Shown here: piece by piece, positions 18,141 through 27,509 of the stretch
How positions within the stretch are numbered: position 1 is the stretch's first letter
How the letters are laid out: each line of letters starts with the position of its first letter
Assembly: GCF_009728145.1 (NCBI RefSeq)
Contig: NZ_WOCA01000001.1
Location: 372,001-436,000 of the forward strand
Origin: Ornithinibacillus caprae
Lineage (GTDB): Bacteria > Bacillota > Bacilli > Bacillales > Amphibacillaceae
DNA: 64,000 nucleotides
Reading direction: 5' to 3'
The notes under the pieces: model-generated
What the model saw: the letters and a program-made list of their open reading frames with translations, nothing else
What the model was told of the DNA's origin: nothing
Databases searched by the model: none
Program-made: the position numbers and the translations under genes

Positions 18141-19025
18141 GTGGAAGTAAAACTAAACGATTATATTTCATCCAAACAAAGTAGGGTAGAAGAGGAGATT
18201 AAGACGTACTTCGATAAGTTGGAAGTTCCACAAAAGCTAAAGGAATCCATGATCTATTCCATGGAGGCTGGTGGCAAAAGACTAAGACCAATCTTATTGA
18301 TGGCTAGTTATGAAGCTTATGGAGATGACGTATCTAAAGCCTTATCTTCTGCAATAGCATTGGAAATGATACATACCTACTCTTTAATTCACGACGATCT
18401 TCCCGCAATGGATGACGACACCTATCGCAGAGGGAAGTTAACTAATCATAAAGCTTTTGATGAGGCTACGGCAATTTTAGCTGGAGATGCGTTACTCACT
18501 TATAGCTTTGAAATTATTTCCAATGACCCCTTGCTAAGTGATTCGGAAAAAGTAGAAGTCATTAAGAAGCTTTCCAAAAGTAGTGGTCCTAAAGGGATGG
18601 TAGCAGGCCAAATATTAGATATGGATGCTGAAGATCGTGCGGTTACTTTAGAGGAATTGGAAACTATACATGATTTAAAAACAGGAGAATTATTAAAGTT
18701 TGCTATCACGACAGGTGCTTTCTTAGGTAATGCAACCAAAAAACAATTAACTGCTTTAGAGGAATTTTCTTATTATCTTGGTCTTATCTTCCAAGTTCAA
18801 GATGATATCTTAGATGTAATTGGTGATGAGAATAAAATAGGGAAAGCGGTAGGAAGTGATGAAAACAACCTAAAAAGCACGTACCCTAAGCTTTTAGGCT
18901 TAGATGGAGCAATAAGTAGAAAAGATGAATATGTTAATCGTGCAAAAGAAGCATTAGCTAAGGCTGATGCAGATATATCAGTTTTAAGTGCATTAACTGA
19001 TTATTTTAGCCAACGAGATCACTAG
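18141..19025 (+). CDS. ispA: geranyl/farnesyl diphosphate synthase
   Basis: A 294-residue short-chain prenyltransferase making farnesyl diphosphate for undecaprenyl, quinone and heme side chains. The first Asp-rich motif is DDLPAMDDD (85-93), with GGKRLRP before it; the second is QDDILD near residue 224. It starts at GTG 18141 after an AGGGGG ribosome binding site and two bases after xseB. In B. subtilis dxs follows; here OLE RNA and oapA follow instead. Confidence 0.95.
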   Translation: MEVKLNDYISSKQSRVEEEIKTYFDKLEVPQKLKESMIYSMEAGGKRLRPILLMASYEAYGDDVSKALSSAIALEMIHTYSLIHDDLPAMDDDTYRRGKLTNHKAFDEATAILAGDALLTYSFEIISNDPLLSDSEKVEVIKKLSKSSGPKGMVAGQILDMDAEDRAVTLEELETIHDLKTGELLKFAITTGAFLGNATKKQLTALEEFSYYLGLIFQVQDDILDVIGDENKIGKAVGSDENNLKSTYPKLLGLDGAISRKDEYVNRAKEALAKADADISVLSALTDYFSQRDH

Positions 19026-19050
19026 TCTACATGCTTTTTTATCTAAAATG

Positions 19051-19059
19051 TGTTATAAT
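19051..19059 (+). promoter_or_regulatory. extended -10 promoter of OLE RNA
   Basis: TGTTATAAT is an extended -10 (TGn then TATAAT at 19054-19059), 9 bases before the closing stem of OLE RNA. No convincing -35 element is seen at 17 bases. It would let the RNA be made independently of the upstream nusB-ispA operon, although read-through is also possible because no terminator separates them. Confidence 0.55.
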
Positions 19060-19067
19060 AAAGTCAA

Positions 19068-19670
19068 AAGGAATGGTGCAGTATTCTAGTCAGTCCTCCG
19101 TTCCTGAAGGCGGGCCTAAAAATCCGCCAAAGGGCACATCGATGAAGTTCCTTGTGTTGGCTTGAGGCGCCCAGCCTTGGGTCGATGCTGGGAGTTAAGG
19201 TTTTTGGGCGATCCACAAAGGCATGTGGGCGTTGACCCGATTACCGCGGAGGCCCATCTCTGTAGTGGTTGCTAAGCCTAGGAACTATTATGGAATGGGG
19301 TATGAACCTGCATGAAGTGGTTAGGGACACCTAACGTGCAGCGTAGCCTGCCTTGAGTGGTATTCGAGGGGATTAGAGGCAATAATAGTCTTTCTAGGTG
19401 GCCACTAGATTTTCTATTACATTTCTATGAAATCGGTACTGCAAAAGAGGCTAGGGAATGGTTAAAGACTGCTGAGGAAATCTCCTAGACTGTTCAATGG
19501 ACAATTAAATGGGATTATAGTGTGGACTAAGTGGTAATCCAGTCTAGTATTCGGCGACGAAGCTAAGGTGGGTTTAAAGGGGAACCGCCCTCGTGGCAAC
19601 ACGGGGTACTCACTTGGGAAAACCTACTGGACCTAAGCCACAGTTTTTACCATTTAATTGACCATTCCTT
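19068..19670 (+). ncRNA. ole: OLE RNA (ornate large extremophilic RNA)
   Basis: A roughly 600-base, GC-richer non-coding region between ispA and a gene for an OapA-like protein. Size, position and partner gene are those known for OLE RNA, a large structured RNA that forms a membrane ribonucleoprotein in extremophilic Firmicutes. A perfect 10-bp closing helix joins AAGGAATGGT (19068-19077) to ACCATTCCTT (19661-19670). Many smaller hairpins lie inside, for example GGCGGGCC...GGTTTTTGGGC regions and CTCGTGGCAACACGGGG. The region has no convincing reading frame. Exact ends were set by the closing helix. Confidence 0.9.
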
Positions 19671-19723
19671 CTTACATAATACTATGTATAATTAGTAATA
19701 ATATAAACTTAATGGAGTTAAGA

Positions 19724-20323
19724 ATGAAATCACAAATAAAAGGTTCGATAAAATTTAGTTTAACGATTGCCGTTATCACTTTTGTGTTAGCGGCTATTTT
19801 TTCAGTTGTATCATCCTCCTTATTAAATCAAGTAATGTGGTTAATAGGGTTGTTTATAGTTTTACTTATTGTTTTTATAGGTGTATTTTTTGATATGCTT
19901 GGAATTGCTGCAACCGCCGCAGATGAGGTGCCATTTCATGCAATGGCTGCTGAAAAAGTTCCAGGTGCCAAAGAAGCTGTCTATATTATTCGTAATGCCG
20001 ACAAATTTGCCAGTTTTTGTAATGATGTAATAGGTGATATATCGGGAATTGTTAGTGGAACAGCTTCTGCAATTGTAGTATTACAAATAGCAAACTTGAT
20101 GGGACAAGGTGATGGATCTTCTATTCATATTACGTTAAGTGTTGTATTGACTAGCTTAGTTGCAGCATTAACCGTAGGTGGAAAAGCTGTCGGTAAATTT
20201 TTGGCAATTCATTCTTCAACAACTATTATCTTCTTCGTAGCTAAAGTAATTGCGTTTATTGAAGAGAATTTAAAAATAAAAATACTTTCATTTGCCAATA
20301 ATGGTGATAATAAAAAAAGATAG
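19724..20323 (+). CDS. oapA: OLE-associated membrane protein OapA
   Basis: A 199-residue integral membrane protein immediately downstream of OLE RNA. Hydrophobic segments lie at about 11-33, 37-58, 103-125, 137-158 and 165-190. A DVIGD motif (Asp101, Asp105) fits the conserved DXXXD of OapA proteins, which is important for OLE function in Halalkalibacterium halodurans. In that species the OLE RNP is linked to tolerance of cold, ethanol and magnesium. I chose the ATG at 19724 with a GGAG site 7 bases upstream over a frame starting inside the OLE closing stem. Confidence 0.88.
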   Translation: MKSQIKGSIKFSLTIAVITFVLAAIFSVVSSSLLNQVMWLIGLFIVLLIVFIGVFFDMLGIAATAADEVPFHAMAAEKVPGAKEAVYIIRNADKFASFCNDVIGDISGIVSGTASAIVVLQIANLMGQGDGSSIHITLSVVLTSLVAALTVGGKAVGKFLAIHSSTTIIFFVAKVIAFIEENLKIKILSFANNGDNKKR

Positions 20324-20355
20324 TTAATTCTAATCTTACAAAGGATATTAATACT

Positions 20356-21183
20356 ATGGGTAAAAAACGGTTGGATGTTTTATTAGTAGAAAGAGAATTA
20401 ATTGAAACAAGAGAAAAAGCTAAAAGAGTTGTTATGGCTGGACTTGTTTATTCAGAACAGACTAGGTTAGATAAGCCTGGAATGAAGATAGATGAAGATA
20501 TTCCACTCACTGTAAAAGGGAATTTAATTCCTTATGTAGGTAGAGGTGGACTTAAGCTTGAAAAGGCTTTACAACACTTCCCTATTGAAGTGGAGAATAA
20601 GATAATGGTAGATGTTGGATCATCGACAGGTGGTTTTACTGACTGCGCATTACAGAATGGTGCGAAACAATGCTATGCTATCGATGTTGGTTATAATCAA
20701 TTGGATTGGAAATTACGAAATGATCCGCGTGTAATTGTGATGGAACGTACAAACTTTCGTTATGTAACCAAGGATATGCTAACAAAGGGACTTCCAAATT
20801 TTGCAACGATTGATGTCTCGTTTATCTCTTTAAAATTAATCTTACCAGTGCTAAAACAATTACTTGTAGTTGATAGTGATGTCATAGCATTAATTAAACC
20901 ACAATTTGAGGCTGGAAGAGACCAAGTAGGTAAAAAAGGAATTGTAAGGGATAAAAAAGTACATCGAGAAGTACTAGAAACCATTATTAGCTTTGCTTTT
21001 CAGGAAGGTTTTGAATTGTATGGATTGACATTTTCACCGATTACAGGTGGCGAAGGTAATGTTGAATTTTTAGCTTATTTTGGTTGGAGAAAAGAAAAAG
21101 AAGGAATTTCGATGTCCGATGTCGAAATAGACCTAGTAGTCGAAGAAGCTCATCGTACATTAAAATCACCTGAGAAAAAATGA
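20356..21183 (+). CDS. yqxC: TlyA family rRNA methyltransferase (YqxC)
   Basis: A 275-residue protein with an N-terminal S4 RNA-binding domain (about 3-62) and an FtsJ-type Rossmann methyltransferase domain with the SAM motif [15 protein letters not shown] (about 96-110) and later [10 protein letters not shown] and ALIKPQFE. TlyA-family members methylate rRNA 2'-hydroxyls; the exact target here is inferred. It sits before argR and recN as in B. subtilis. An AAAGGA site precedes the ATG. Confidence 0.92.
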   Translation: MGKKRLDVLLVERELIETREKAKRVVMAGLVYSEQTRLDKPGMKIDEDIPLTVKGNLIPYVGRGGLKLEKALQHFPIEVENKIMVDVGSSTGGFTDCALQNGAKQCYAIDVGYNQLDWKLRNDPRVIVMERTNFRYVTKDMLTKGLPNFATIDVSFISLKLILPVLKQLLVVDSDVIALIKPQFEAGRDQVGKKGIVRDKKVHREVLETIISFAFQEGFELYGLTFSPITGGEGNVEFLAYFGWRKEKEGISMSDVEIDLVVEEAHRTLKSPEKK

Positions 21184-21257
21184 GTATGGACTGCAACTTT
21201 TGTAGTCCTTCTTTTATTGGGAGATTACACAGTATAAAGGCTATGGAGGTGTTTATT

Positions 21258-21707
21258 ATGAGTAAAATACAACGACATATTAAAATACGGGAATTAATTA
21301 CAGAAAATGAAATTGAAACGCAGGATGACCTTGTTGATCGTTTAAAGAACCTCGGATATAACGTGACACAAGCGACGGTCTCACGTGATATTAAAGAACT
21401 ACATTTAGTGAAAGTCCCTACACCTAGTGGTAATTACAAATATAGTTTGCCAGCAGACCAACGTTTTAATCCATTAGATAAATTAAAGCGTTTAATAATG
21501 GACGCTTTTGTTAAAATTGAGCACACTAGTCATTTTATTGTTCTTAAAACTCTACCAGGTAATGCTCATGCTATTGGTGTTCTAATTGATAATCTTGATT
21601 GGAATGAAATAATGGGGACAATCTGTGGCGATGATACGTGCTTAATTATTTGCCGAACAGAAGAAGACACAATAAATATTAAAGATCGTTTTTTACATAT
21701 GCTATGA
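21258..21707 (+). CDS. argR: arginine repressor ArgR/AhrC
   Basis: A 149-residue ArgR, the same length as B. subtilis AhrC: N-terminal winged helix (about 1-70, with [16 protein letters not shown]) and C-terminal hexamerisation and arginine-binding domain with GNAHAIG and [11 protein letters not shown]. It represses arginine biosynthesis and activates catabolism. The ATG at 21258 has TATGGAGG upstream; a longer frame overlapping yqxC is not supported. The position between yqxC and recN is conserved. Confidence 0.96.
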   Translation: MSKIQRHIKIRELITENEIETQDDLVDRLKNLGYNVTQATVSRDIKELHLVKVPTPSGNYKYSLPADQRFNPLDKLKRLIMDAFVKIEHTSHFIVLKTLPGNAHAIGVLIDNLDWNEIMGTICGDDTCLIICRTEEDTINIKDRFLHML

Positions 21708-21735
21708 TCCTTAATATGATGGGGTGTGAAATTAC

Positions 21736-23469
21736 ATGTTAACAGAACTTTCGATACGTAATTTTGCAATTATCGATCAAATAACAATTACGTTCAATGA
21801 AGGTCTTACCGTTTTAACAGGTGAAACAGGTGCTGGAAAATCAATTATTATAGATGCTGTACAATTATTAGCTGGCGGACGTGCATCCGTAGAATATGTA
21901 AGGCATGGACAGGAAAAAGCTGAGATGGAAGGATTATTTTCTATCGATCCCCACGACCATCCGATTTATGCTGTAGGAAAGCAATTTGGAATTGAAGTCC
22001 AAGATGGTCAAGTGGTCTTACAGCGGATCATAACTTCTAGTGGTAAAAGCATTTGCCGAGTAAATGGGAGATTAGTTACCTTAGCTATTTTAAAGGAATT
22101 TGGAAAAACTTTAATTGATATCCATAGTCAGCATGAAACCCAATCTCTTATGATCCCTGATGCTCATGTTGATTTACTGGACCTTTATGATCCTGTTCAT
22201 ATTGAGAAGGTTAAAGAGGAGTATACATATTTATTTGATAAATTACAGGCGTTAAAAAAACGGTATAAAGACTTAAATGAAAATGAGCAGGAAATGGCAC
22301 ATAGATTGGATTTATTAGAATTTCAATATAATGAAATTGAACAGGCAAATTTATCACCGGATGAAGATCTTAAATTAGAAAAAGAACGAGATCAATTAGC
22401 TAACTTTGAACGAATTTACAAAGGTGTTCATGATGCATATTATGCATTATATGGTGAACAAAGGGGAATAGATTGGTTAAATTTAGCGCAACAGTCGTTA
22501 CAAGATGTTTGTTCCTATGATGAATCTATCGATAAAAAAGCTGAAGAATTATCTAATTATTATTATTTAATTGAAGAAATAAGCATGGATTTACGTAATT
22601 TTTTTGAGACATTAGAATTCGATCCAAACCGACTAAATGAAATAGAGTCTAGATTAAATGAAATTAATCGATTGAAAAAAAAATATGGAAGTTCAGTGAA
22701 TGAAATACTATCCTATATGGGTAGGATAGAAGAAGAGATCGAGCAATTAAAAAATAAGGATTCTCACCTTTCTATTTTAGCTGAACAAATTAAAGAATTG
22801 GAATACGATGCCTATTTAGAAGCAATCCAATTACACGACTTACGGAAGAAAGCAGCCAAGTCATTAGTAGAGGATGTCCATGTAGAGTTAAAAGACTTGT
22901 ACTTAGAAAAGGCTTCATTTTCCATATCCTTTGATCCCGATCTAGAGAGTCAACATTTGCGAAAAGATGAAATGGATCCGTCTGTTCAATTACATAAGAA
23001 TGGATTTGACCACGTAAAGTTTATGATTTCAACGAATACAGGAGAACCGTTAAAAGAATTAAATAAAGTAGCCTCTGGTGGAGAACTTTCTCGTATTATG
23101 CTTGTTCTTAAAAAGATTTTTGCAAAGCACCACGGTGTTACAAGTGTTATTTTTGACGAAGTAGATACAGGAGTAAGTGGTCGAGTTGCTCAGGCTATTG
23201 CAGAAAAGATCTTTCAAATTTCAAAGCAATCTCAAGTCCTTTGTATTACACATTTGCCTCAAGTTGCAGCAATGGCAGACACACATAAGTTGATTGTAAA
23301 AGATGATGATCATAAGCGAACTTCTACAACGGTAACAGAACTAACTGTAAACGAGCAAATAAGTGAGCTAAGTAGGATGATAACTGGTACAAAGCTAACA
23401 GATACAGCTAAAGAACATGCAAAAGAATTACTTGATTTAGCCTCTGCTTTTAAAAATCAACATGTATAA
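21736..23469 (+). CDS. recN: DNA repair protein RecN
   Basis: A 577-residue SMC-like ATPase acting early in double-strand break repair. The Walker A is GETGAGKS (about 29-36), with Q-loop and coiled-coil regions (about 160-360), the ABC signature ASGGELSR (about 448-455) and Walker B SVIFDEVDTGVSG. The order argR-recN is usual in Bacilli. A GGGGTG ribosome binding site precedes the ATG. No LexA box was seen near it. Confidence 0.97.
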   Translation: MLTELSIRNFAIIDQITITFNEGLTVLTGETGAGKSIIIDAVQLLAGGRASVEYVRHGQEKAEMEGLFSIDPHDHPIYAVGKQFGIEVQDGQVVLQRIITSSGKSICRVNGRLVTLAILKEFGKTLIDIHSQHETQSLMIPDAHVDLLDLYDPVHIEKVKEEYTYLFDKLQALKKRYKDLNENEQEMAHRLDLLEFQYNEIEQANLSPDEDLKLEKERDQLANFERIYKGVHDAYYALYGEQRGIDWLNLAQQSLQDVCSYDESIDKKAEELSNYYYLIEEISMDLRNFFETLEFDPNRLNEIESRLNEINRLKKKYGSSVNEILSYMGRIEEEIEQLKNKDSHLSILAEQIKELEYDAYLEAIQLHDLRKKAAKSLVEDVHVELKDLYLEKASFSISFDPDLESQHLRKDEMDPSVQLHKNGFDHVKFMISTNTGEPLKELNKVASGGELSRIMLVLKKIFAKHHGVTSVIFDEVDTGVSGRVAQAIAEKIFQISKQSQVLCITHLPQVAAMADTHKLIVKDDDHKRTSTTVTELTVNEQISELSRMITGTKLTDTAKEHAKELLDLASAFKNQHV

Positions 23470-23481
23470 GTATTCTTTAAG

Positions 23482-23504
23482 AGCCAGATTTATCTGGCTT
23501 TTTT
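23482..23504 (+). terminator. terminator after recN
   Basis: Stem AGCCAGA/TCTGGCT with a TTTA loop followed by a T run, 12 bases after the recN stop. Confidence 0.88.
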
Positions 23505-23690
23505 AGAAGAGAAGTATATATGTAGCTGTTTTTGATGATGCGATTCATTATTCATAGATAAGATTTAATATTAATCAGGAAATGTTACCATCTTTTCTAA
23601 TCTCTCACCAGTTTAAAAAATGCCCAAAAGGTAAAATTAGAAGTACAGAAATAAAAATGGTATGGGTTAGGAACGAGGAGAGTGAATTGC

Positions 23691-24971
23691 GTGAAAAAGA
23701 CAAATAATATTCGAATGATATTGGGCGTTGTGCTCCTTATTGCTTTGTTTGCAGTTCCTTTTATGCCCCCAGTTCAAAAATATATCTCGATCCCCAATGA
23801 AATTGTAACCGTAAATAACCAATCTCCTATTGATGTACCTACATTAGGCGATTCAGTTGAGGTCAGTGCATCTAATAATGTTAAAGCAGTTAATGCAACA
23901 AAATTTTACGCAGAAAATACTGGTGAAAGTGAATTAACGTATTCAGTTGCTGGAGTTCCAATTAAGAAAGTAGATGTATCTGTACTTGAAGATATTAAGG
24001 TTATCCCTGGTGGTCAATCTATTGGTGTTCAACTTCATACACTAGGCGTACTTGTTGTTGGTCATCACATTGTAAACGGAGAAAATGGTTCACTTTCTCC
24101 TGGAGAAGATGCAAAAATTGAAGTTGGTGATGTTATTTTAGAAATCAATGGCAATGAAATTAAGGAAATGAAAGATGTAAAACCATTAGTAGAAGAAGCA
24201 GGCAATAATGGTGAAGATTTAACATTGAAAGTCAAAAGAGGCGAAGAAACATTTGAAACCAAATTAAAGCCTGTCTATGATCCAAAAGAAAAAGAATATC
24301 GAATTGGTTTATATATTCGTGATTCCGCAGCAGGTATTGGAACAATGACCTTTTATGAACCGGAATCAAAAAAATATGGTGCACTTGGACATGTGATTTC
24401 AGATATGGATACGAAAAAGCCGATCGAAATTCATAATGGAACAATCGTTCGTTCTTCCGTTACTTCTATTGAAAAGGGAAATAATGGAACACCTGGTGAA
24501 AAACAAGCTAAATTTTCGATGAAAGATAATAAGATAGGGTCAATCACTAAAAATAGCCCATTCGGTATTTTCGGTAAATTAGATAATGGAATTACAAACG
24601 GAAATTATGATAAACCGATGTCGATAGCATTATCACATGAAGTTAAAGAAGGTCCGGCCAAAATATTAACGGTAATTGATGGAGAAAAAGTGGAGGAATT
24701 TGACGTAGAAGTAGTAAGTAGTATTCCACAAAAATCTCCAGCTACAAAAGGGATGGTCATTCAAATTACAGATCCGAAGCTATTAGAAGCAACAGGTGGA
24801 ATCGTTCAAGGGATGAGTGGTAGCCCGATTATACAGGACGATAAAATAATTGGTGCAGTAACTCATGTATTTGTTAATGATCCAACATCAGGATATGGGG
24901 TTCATATTGAATGGATGTTACAGGATGCAGGAGTAGATATTTATCAAGAAAAAGATGATATAGCTAGTTAA
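23691..24971 (+). CDS. spoIVB: stage IV sporulation serine peptidase SpoIVB
   Basis: A 426-residue forespore-secreted S55 serine peptidase (B. subtilis 425) that crosses to the intermembrane space and triggers SpoIVFB processing of pro-sigma-K. An N-terminal membrane or signal segment (about 8-25) precedes a PDZ domain (about 105-190) and the SpoIVB peptidase domain. The catalytic serine is in GMSGSPI (Ser378) and the histidine in GALGHVI (His234). I prefer the GTG at 23691, spaced properly from GAGGAG, over the GTG at 23682 that abuts it. Confidence 0.95.
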   Translation: MKKTNNIRMILGVVLLIALFAVPFMPPVQKYISIPNEIVTVNNQSPIDVPTLGDSVEVSASNNVKAVNATKFYAENTGESELTYSVAGVPIKKVDVSVLEDIKVIPGGQSIGVQLHTLGVLVVGHHIVNGENGSLSPGEDAKIEVGDVILEINGNEIKEMKDVKPLVEEAGNNGEDLTLKVKRGEETFETKLKPVYDPKEKEYRIGLYIRDSAAGIGTMTFYEPESKKYGALGHVISDMDTKKPIEIHNGTIVRSSVTSIEKGNNGTPGEKQAKFSMKDNKIGSITKNSPFGIFGKLDNGITNGNYDKPMSIALSHEVKEGPAKILTVIDGEKVEEFDVEVVSSIPQKSPATKGMVIQITDPKLLEATGGIVQGMSGSPIIQDDKIIGAVTHVFVNDPTSGYGVHIEWMLQDAGVDIYQEKDDIAS

Positions 24972-24972
24972 A

Positions 24973-25008
24973 AATAACTTGTAGTGGAAACACTACAAGT
25001 TATTTTTT
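24973..25008 (+). terminator. terminator after spoIVB
   Basis: A 14-bp perfect stem (AATAACTTGTAGTG and its complement) with a GAAA loop and a T run, right after the spoIVB stop. Confidence 0.92.
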
Positions 25009-25094
25009 GAATATAAAAAAGTAGAAGTTTTCTAATAGTTAATCAAATCTAAAGAATTATTGTAAATTACATGATATAATAAACAAAAATATTT

Positions 25095-25101
25095 TTCGAC
25101 A
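25095..25101 (-). promoter_or_regulatory. distal 0A box upstream of spo0A
   Basis: TTCGACA on the plus strand is an inverted Spo0A-binding box (TGTCGAA), exact match to TGNCGAA. Several further TCGAA cores (25130, 25140, 25157) lie between it and the promoter. Confidence 0.55.
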
Positions 25102-25207
25102 AAGCAACTTGATTATTTGTCATAAAAAATCGAATCACATCGAAATATATAGTAAATCGAAGGAAATCAAAGAAAAAATAAAAAAATCCAAAGTTTTTTA
25201 AATAAAA

Positions 25208-25234
25208 GAAGGATATTTCGAACTTATGTCGAAT
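25208..25234 (+). promoter_or_regulatory. sigma-H promoter of spo0A overlapping a 0A box
   Basis: GAAGGATAT (25208-25216) and GTCGAAT (25228-25234), separated by 11 bases, fit the sigma-H consensus exactly. The -10 element overlaps a 0A box, TGTCGAA (25227-25233). This resembles the sporulation promoter Ps of B. subtilis spo0A, which Spo0A~P controls itself. Apart from a distal box the 306-base gap from spoIVB holds no gene. Confidence 0.75.
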
Positions 25235-25277
25235 ACATAGTAGTGGAAAAGCTCGAATTATAAAAGGAGGAACTTTC

Positions 25278-26060
25278 GTGGAAAAGATATCGGTTTGTTT
25301 AGTGGACGATAATAAAGAACTTGTCCAACTAATGGAAGAATATTTTGATGAAAAAGATGACATTGAAGTAATTGGTACGGCCTATAATGGTAAAGATTGT
25401 TTAGCTATGCTAAACGAATTAAACCCGGATGTATTAATATTGGATATTATTATGCCTCATGTGGACGGTTTAGCAGTACTTAATAAGCTTCGTGATATGG
25501 GTCGCGATACGAATAATCCAAGCGTTATTATGTTAACCGCTTTTGGACAGGAAGAAGTGATGAAAAAAGCAGTTGATTTAGGTGCATCTTATTTTGTTCT
25601 TAAACCATTTGATTTGGATAATTTGGCTGATCAAATTCGTCAGGTTAAAGGAAGTCCAATTGTATCGAGCAGAGGAAATACTGGTAATAAAAAGGAAAGA
25701 AGGAAAAAAGATTTAGAAGCAAGCATTACTAATATTATTCATGAAATAGGTGTACCAGCTCATATAAAAGGGTATATGTATTTAAGAGAAGCTATTACAA
25801 TGGTGTACAATGATATTGAATTATTAGGTTCGATTACTAAGGTTTTATATCCAGACATTGCCAAAAAATACAATACAACATCTTCTAGAGTTGAACGAGC
25901 AATTCGTCATGCAATTGAGGTTGCATGGAGTAGAGGAAATATTGATTCTATTTCGGCTTTATTTGGTTATACAGTTAGTATTTCGAAGGCAAAACCGACC
26001 AATAGTGAATTTATCGCAATGGTAGCCGATAGGTTAAGGCTAGATCATAAAGCAAGTTAA
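25278..26060 (+). CDS. spo0A: sporulation master regulator Spo0A
   Basis: A 260-residue response regulator controlling entry into sporulation. The receiver domain (about 1-125) has Asp10/Asp11, phospho-acceptor Asp56 in LILDIIMP, Thr in MLTAFG and Lys in FVLKPF. After a linker (about 128-145) comes the Spo0A-C DNA-binding domain, including the recognition-helix region [19 protein letters not shown]. It starts at GTG 25278 with AAAAGGAGG upstream. Self-regulation is suggested by the 0A boxes in its promoter. Confidence 0.98.
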   Translation: MEKISVCLVDDNKELVQLMEEYFDEKDDIEVIGTAYNGKDCLAMLNELNPDVLILDIIMPHVDGLAVLNKLRDMGRDTNNPSVIMLTAFGQEEVMKKAVDLGASYFVLKPFDLDNLADQIRQVKGSPIVSSRGNTGNKKERRKKDLEASITNIIHEIGVPAHIKGYMYLREAITMVYNDIELLGSITKVLYPDIAKKYNTTSSRVERAIRHAIEVAWSRGNIDSISALFGYTVSISKAKPTNSEFIAMVADRLRLDHKAS

Positions 26061-26062
26061 AT

Positions 26063-26100
26063 AAAAAAAGATTACTGTAATTTTACAGTAATCTTTTTTT
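26063..26100. terminator. bidirectional terminator between spo0A and aspartokinase
   Basis: Stem AAAAAAAGATTACTGTA and its exact complement around an ATTT loop, with A and T runs that serve both convergent genes. Confidence 0.93.
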
Positions 26101-26130
26101 ATACGCTTTTAAAAATTTGGATATTGTATC

Positions 26131-27489
26131 TCATCTTTTATTATCTTCAAAAAACACGTGGTATAGTGATTGAATTGCTTTGTTAATATCATCAGCTTGA
26201 ATTCCAAACATCATGGAAACATCGGAAGAACCTTGGTTAATCATTTTAATGTTTACATTTGCTTTTGTTAATGCCGTTGTTGCTTTTTGTGCAATTCCTA
26301 CCGTATTCATCATGCCTTCACCAACAATCATAATCATTGCTAGATTATAATGAACTTTTACTGTATCAGGTTTTAATTCCTCTTTAATTCGAGAAATAAT
26401 TTTAGACTCTTTTTCAGGGGTTAGTTGATTATCACGGATAATAACAGATAAATCATCAATTCCTGATGGTGTATGTTCAAATGAAACATCTTCTCTCTCT
26501 AAAATTTCAAATAATTTACGACCAAAACCAAGTTCACGGTTCATTAAATATTTGCTTACAAATAATGTAGAAAATCCTGTATCACTAGCAATTCCAACAA
26601 CACATTTTTCTTTCGATTCTTTTTCTGCAACAATAAACGTTCCTGGGGCATCGGGATTGTTGGTGTTTTTGATGCAAACTGGGATACGTTCTTTAAACGC
26701 TGGTATTAGTGCTTCATCATGGAAGACCGAGAATCCAGCATAGGAAAGCTCACGCATTTCTTTGTACGTAAGTGAGGTTATTTCTTTCGGTTGATGAACA
26801 ATGTTTGGATTAACCGTATAAACAGAATCAACATCCGTAAAGTTTTCATATAAACTTGCTTGAACACCAGCAGCGACGATTGAACCGGTTATATCTGAAC
26901 CACCTCGAGAGAATGTCATTAATTTTCCGTCAATTGTATATCCGAAAAACCCAGGAATCACTAAAATTTCAGGTCGATTTCGAAGTGTATATAATTTCGA
27001 ATAGCTTTGAGGTAATATTTGTGCATTACCGGGTTCATCACTAACGATTATTCCAGCATCTTTCGGATTTAAATAGCTTGCTTCTAAACCAATTGTTCTA
27101 AGATATTCACTTAGAATTTTAGCGCTACTATCTTCACCAATCGCTTTGATCGCATCCAACTTTTGATCACTTGGTTCATTTCTTTCTAATACGGAATAGA
27201 TGGTTTGTTCAATATCTTTTAGAATATATTCTGAAACTCCAAGTTCAGTTGTAATTTCACGGAAACGACCGATAATAATAGATAAAAACTCATCATAGGA
27301 TTCATGGTTGACATACGCATTACCTAAATTAATTAACATATCGGTAACCTTAAAATCTTGTTTATTTCTTTTACCTGGTGCTGATACAACAATAAATTTT
27401 CGTCCAGAATCTTTTTTTATAATTTCGCCTACTTTTTTTAGTTGAGTTGCATTTGCTACTGAACTTCCTCCAAATTTTGCTACTTTCAT
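26131..27489 (-). CDS. thrD: aspartokinase (ThrD/YclM type)
   Basis: A 452-residue aspartate kinase, the first step to lysine, threonine, methionine and diaminopimelate. The kinase domain begins VAKFGGSSVANA and includes FSRGGSDITGS; two ACT domains form the C-terminal third (from about 300). Length and the SAPGKR motif near residue 38 place it with B. subtilis aspartokinase III (YclM) rather than DapG or LysC. No lysine riboswitch lies before it, since only 20 bases separate it from the upstream gene. An aspartokinase next to spo0A is not the B. subtilis order. Confidence 0.9.
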   Translation of the reverse strand: MKVAKFGGSSVANATQLKKVGEIIKKDSGRKFIVVSAPGKRNKQDFKVTDMLINLGNAYVNHESYDEFLSIIIGRFREITTELGVSEYILKDIEQTIYSVLERNEPSDQKLDAIKAIGEDSSAKILSEYLRTIGLEASYLNPKDAGIIVSDEPGNAQILPQSYSKLYTLRNRPEILVIPGFFGYTIDGKLMTFSRGGSDITGSIVAAGVQASLYENFTDVDSVYTVNPNIVHQPKEITSLTYKEMRELSYAGFSVFHDEALIPAFKERIPVCIKNTNNPDAPGTFIVAEKESKEKCVVGIASDTGFSTLFVSKYLMNRELGFGRKLFEILEREDVSFEHTPSGIDDLSVIIRDNQLTPEKESKIISRIKEELKPDTVKVHYNLAMIMIVGEGMMNTVGIAQKATTALTKANVNIKMINQGSSDVSMMFGIQADDINKAIQSLYHVFFEDNKR

Positions 27490-27509
27490 AACGATCTCCC
27501 CAATGTTGT

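Noticed and set aside
19658-19723. N-terminal extension of OapA beginning within the OLE closing helix
   Set aside because: The ATG at 19724 has a good ribosome binding site and starts a typical membrane-protein N-terminus; the extension overlaps the RNA stem and is not supported.
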